Notes under the pieces: model-generated
Database searches by the model: none
What the model was told of the DNA's origin: nothing
The model's input: only the letters and a program-made list of their open reading frames with translations
Program-made: the position numbers and the translations under genes
DNA from: an uncultured Eubacteriales bacterium
Lineage (GTDB): Bacteria; Bacillota; Clostridia; Christensenellales; Borkfalkiaceae
DNA: 5,403 bases
Reading direction: 5' to 3'
NCBI GenBank assembly: GCA_949745625.1
Contig: CATJZR010000023.1
Span: forward strand, 1-5,403
In this document: in pieces, positions 5,371 to 5,403 of the stretch
Layout: every line of letters begins with the position of its first letter
Position numbering within the stretch: the stretch's first letter is position 1

Positions 5371-5403
5371 AACTTATACATTTTCAGAACGATAAATTGA
5401 AAT

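Noticed and set aside
5374..5403. Possible C-terminus of a convergent - strand gene (ISIYRSENV then TAA at 5376-5374)
   Set aside because: The stop lies just before the palindrome, which fits a shared terminator, but nine codons at a window edge are too few to support a gene.
1..5403. CRISPR arrays, insertion sequences, tRNA or rRNA genes
   Set aside because: No spaced direct repeats, transposase motifs, terminal inverted repeats or cloverleaf-like stretches were seen on either strand.

Overview
The window looks like a chromosomal segment from a Gram-positive Bacillota of the Clostridia type, possibly an uncultured gut lineage. The reasons are the consensus GGAGG ribosome sites, tightly overlapping genes, a tsaE-tsaB-rimI order common in Firmicutes, and a membrane-spanning Mur ligase of a kind I recall from clostridial genomes. 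Base composition is moderate, near half G+C by eye. No mobile element, rRNA, tRNA or CRISPR array is visible. All supported genes lie on the + strand.

Layout. Positions 1-254 hold the 3' end of a surface protein: an outside domain, one membrane helix, and a short cytoplasmic tail made almost only of Asp and Tyr. The 125-base gap to the next gene carries an A/T-rich stretch, a strong promoter (-35 TTGCAA, 17-base spacer, perfect TATAAT) and a long hairpin. That hairpin looks like the terminator of the surface-protein gene, yet it overlaps the promoter and the first codons of tsaE. Positions 380-1798 are tsaE, tsaB and rimI, with overlapping stops and starts. TsaE and TsaB work with TsaD and TsaC to make the t6A tRNA modification. 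tsaD, often found after rimI, is not here.

Positions 1809-5267 hold three further genes: an alpha/beta hydrolase with no normal start codon at its expected N-terminus, a MurF-like ligase whose usual UDP-MurNAc-binding domain is replaced by about five membrane helices, and a variant D-Ala-D-Ala ligase. Hydrolase and ligase genes overlap by 35 bases; the ddl-like gene follows after 50 bases containing a hairpin that partly covers its ribosome site. A perfect 34-base palindrome at 5337-5370 probably ends the operon.

How they may work together (inference): the ATP-grasp enzyme makes a dipeptide, the membrane-anchored Mur ligase joins it to an acceptor that may be lipid-linked, and the hydrolase trims or recycles something in the same pathway. 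This hydrolase/membrane MurF/variant Ddl trio is the best candidate here for an under-described system. The single promoter seen suggests that it is co-transcribed with the t6A genes.
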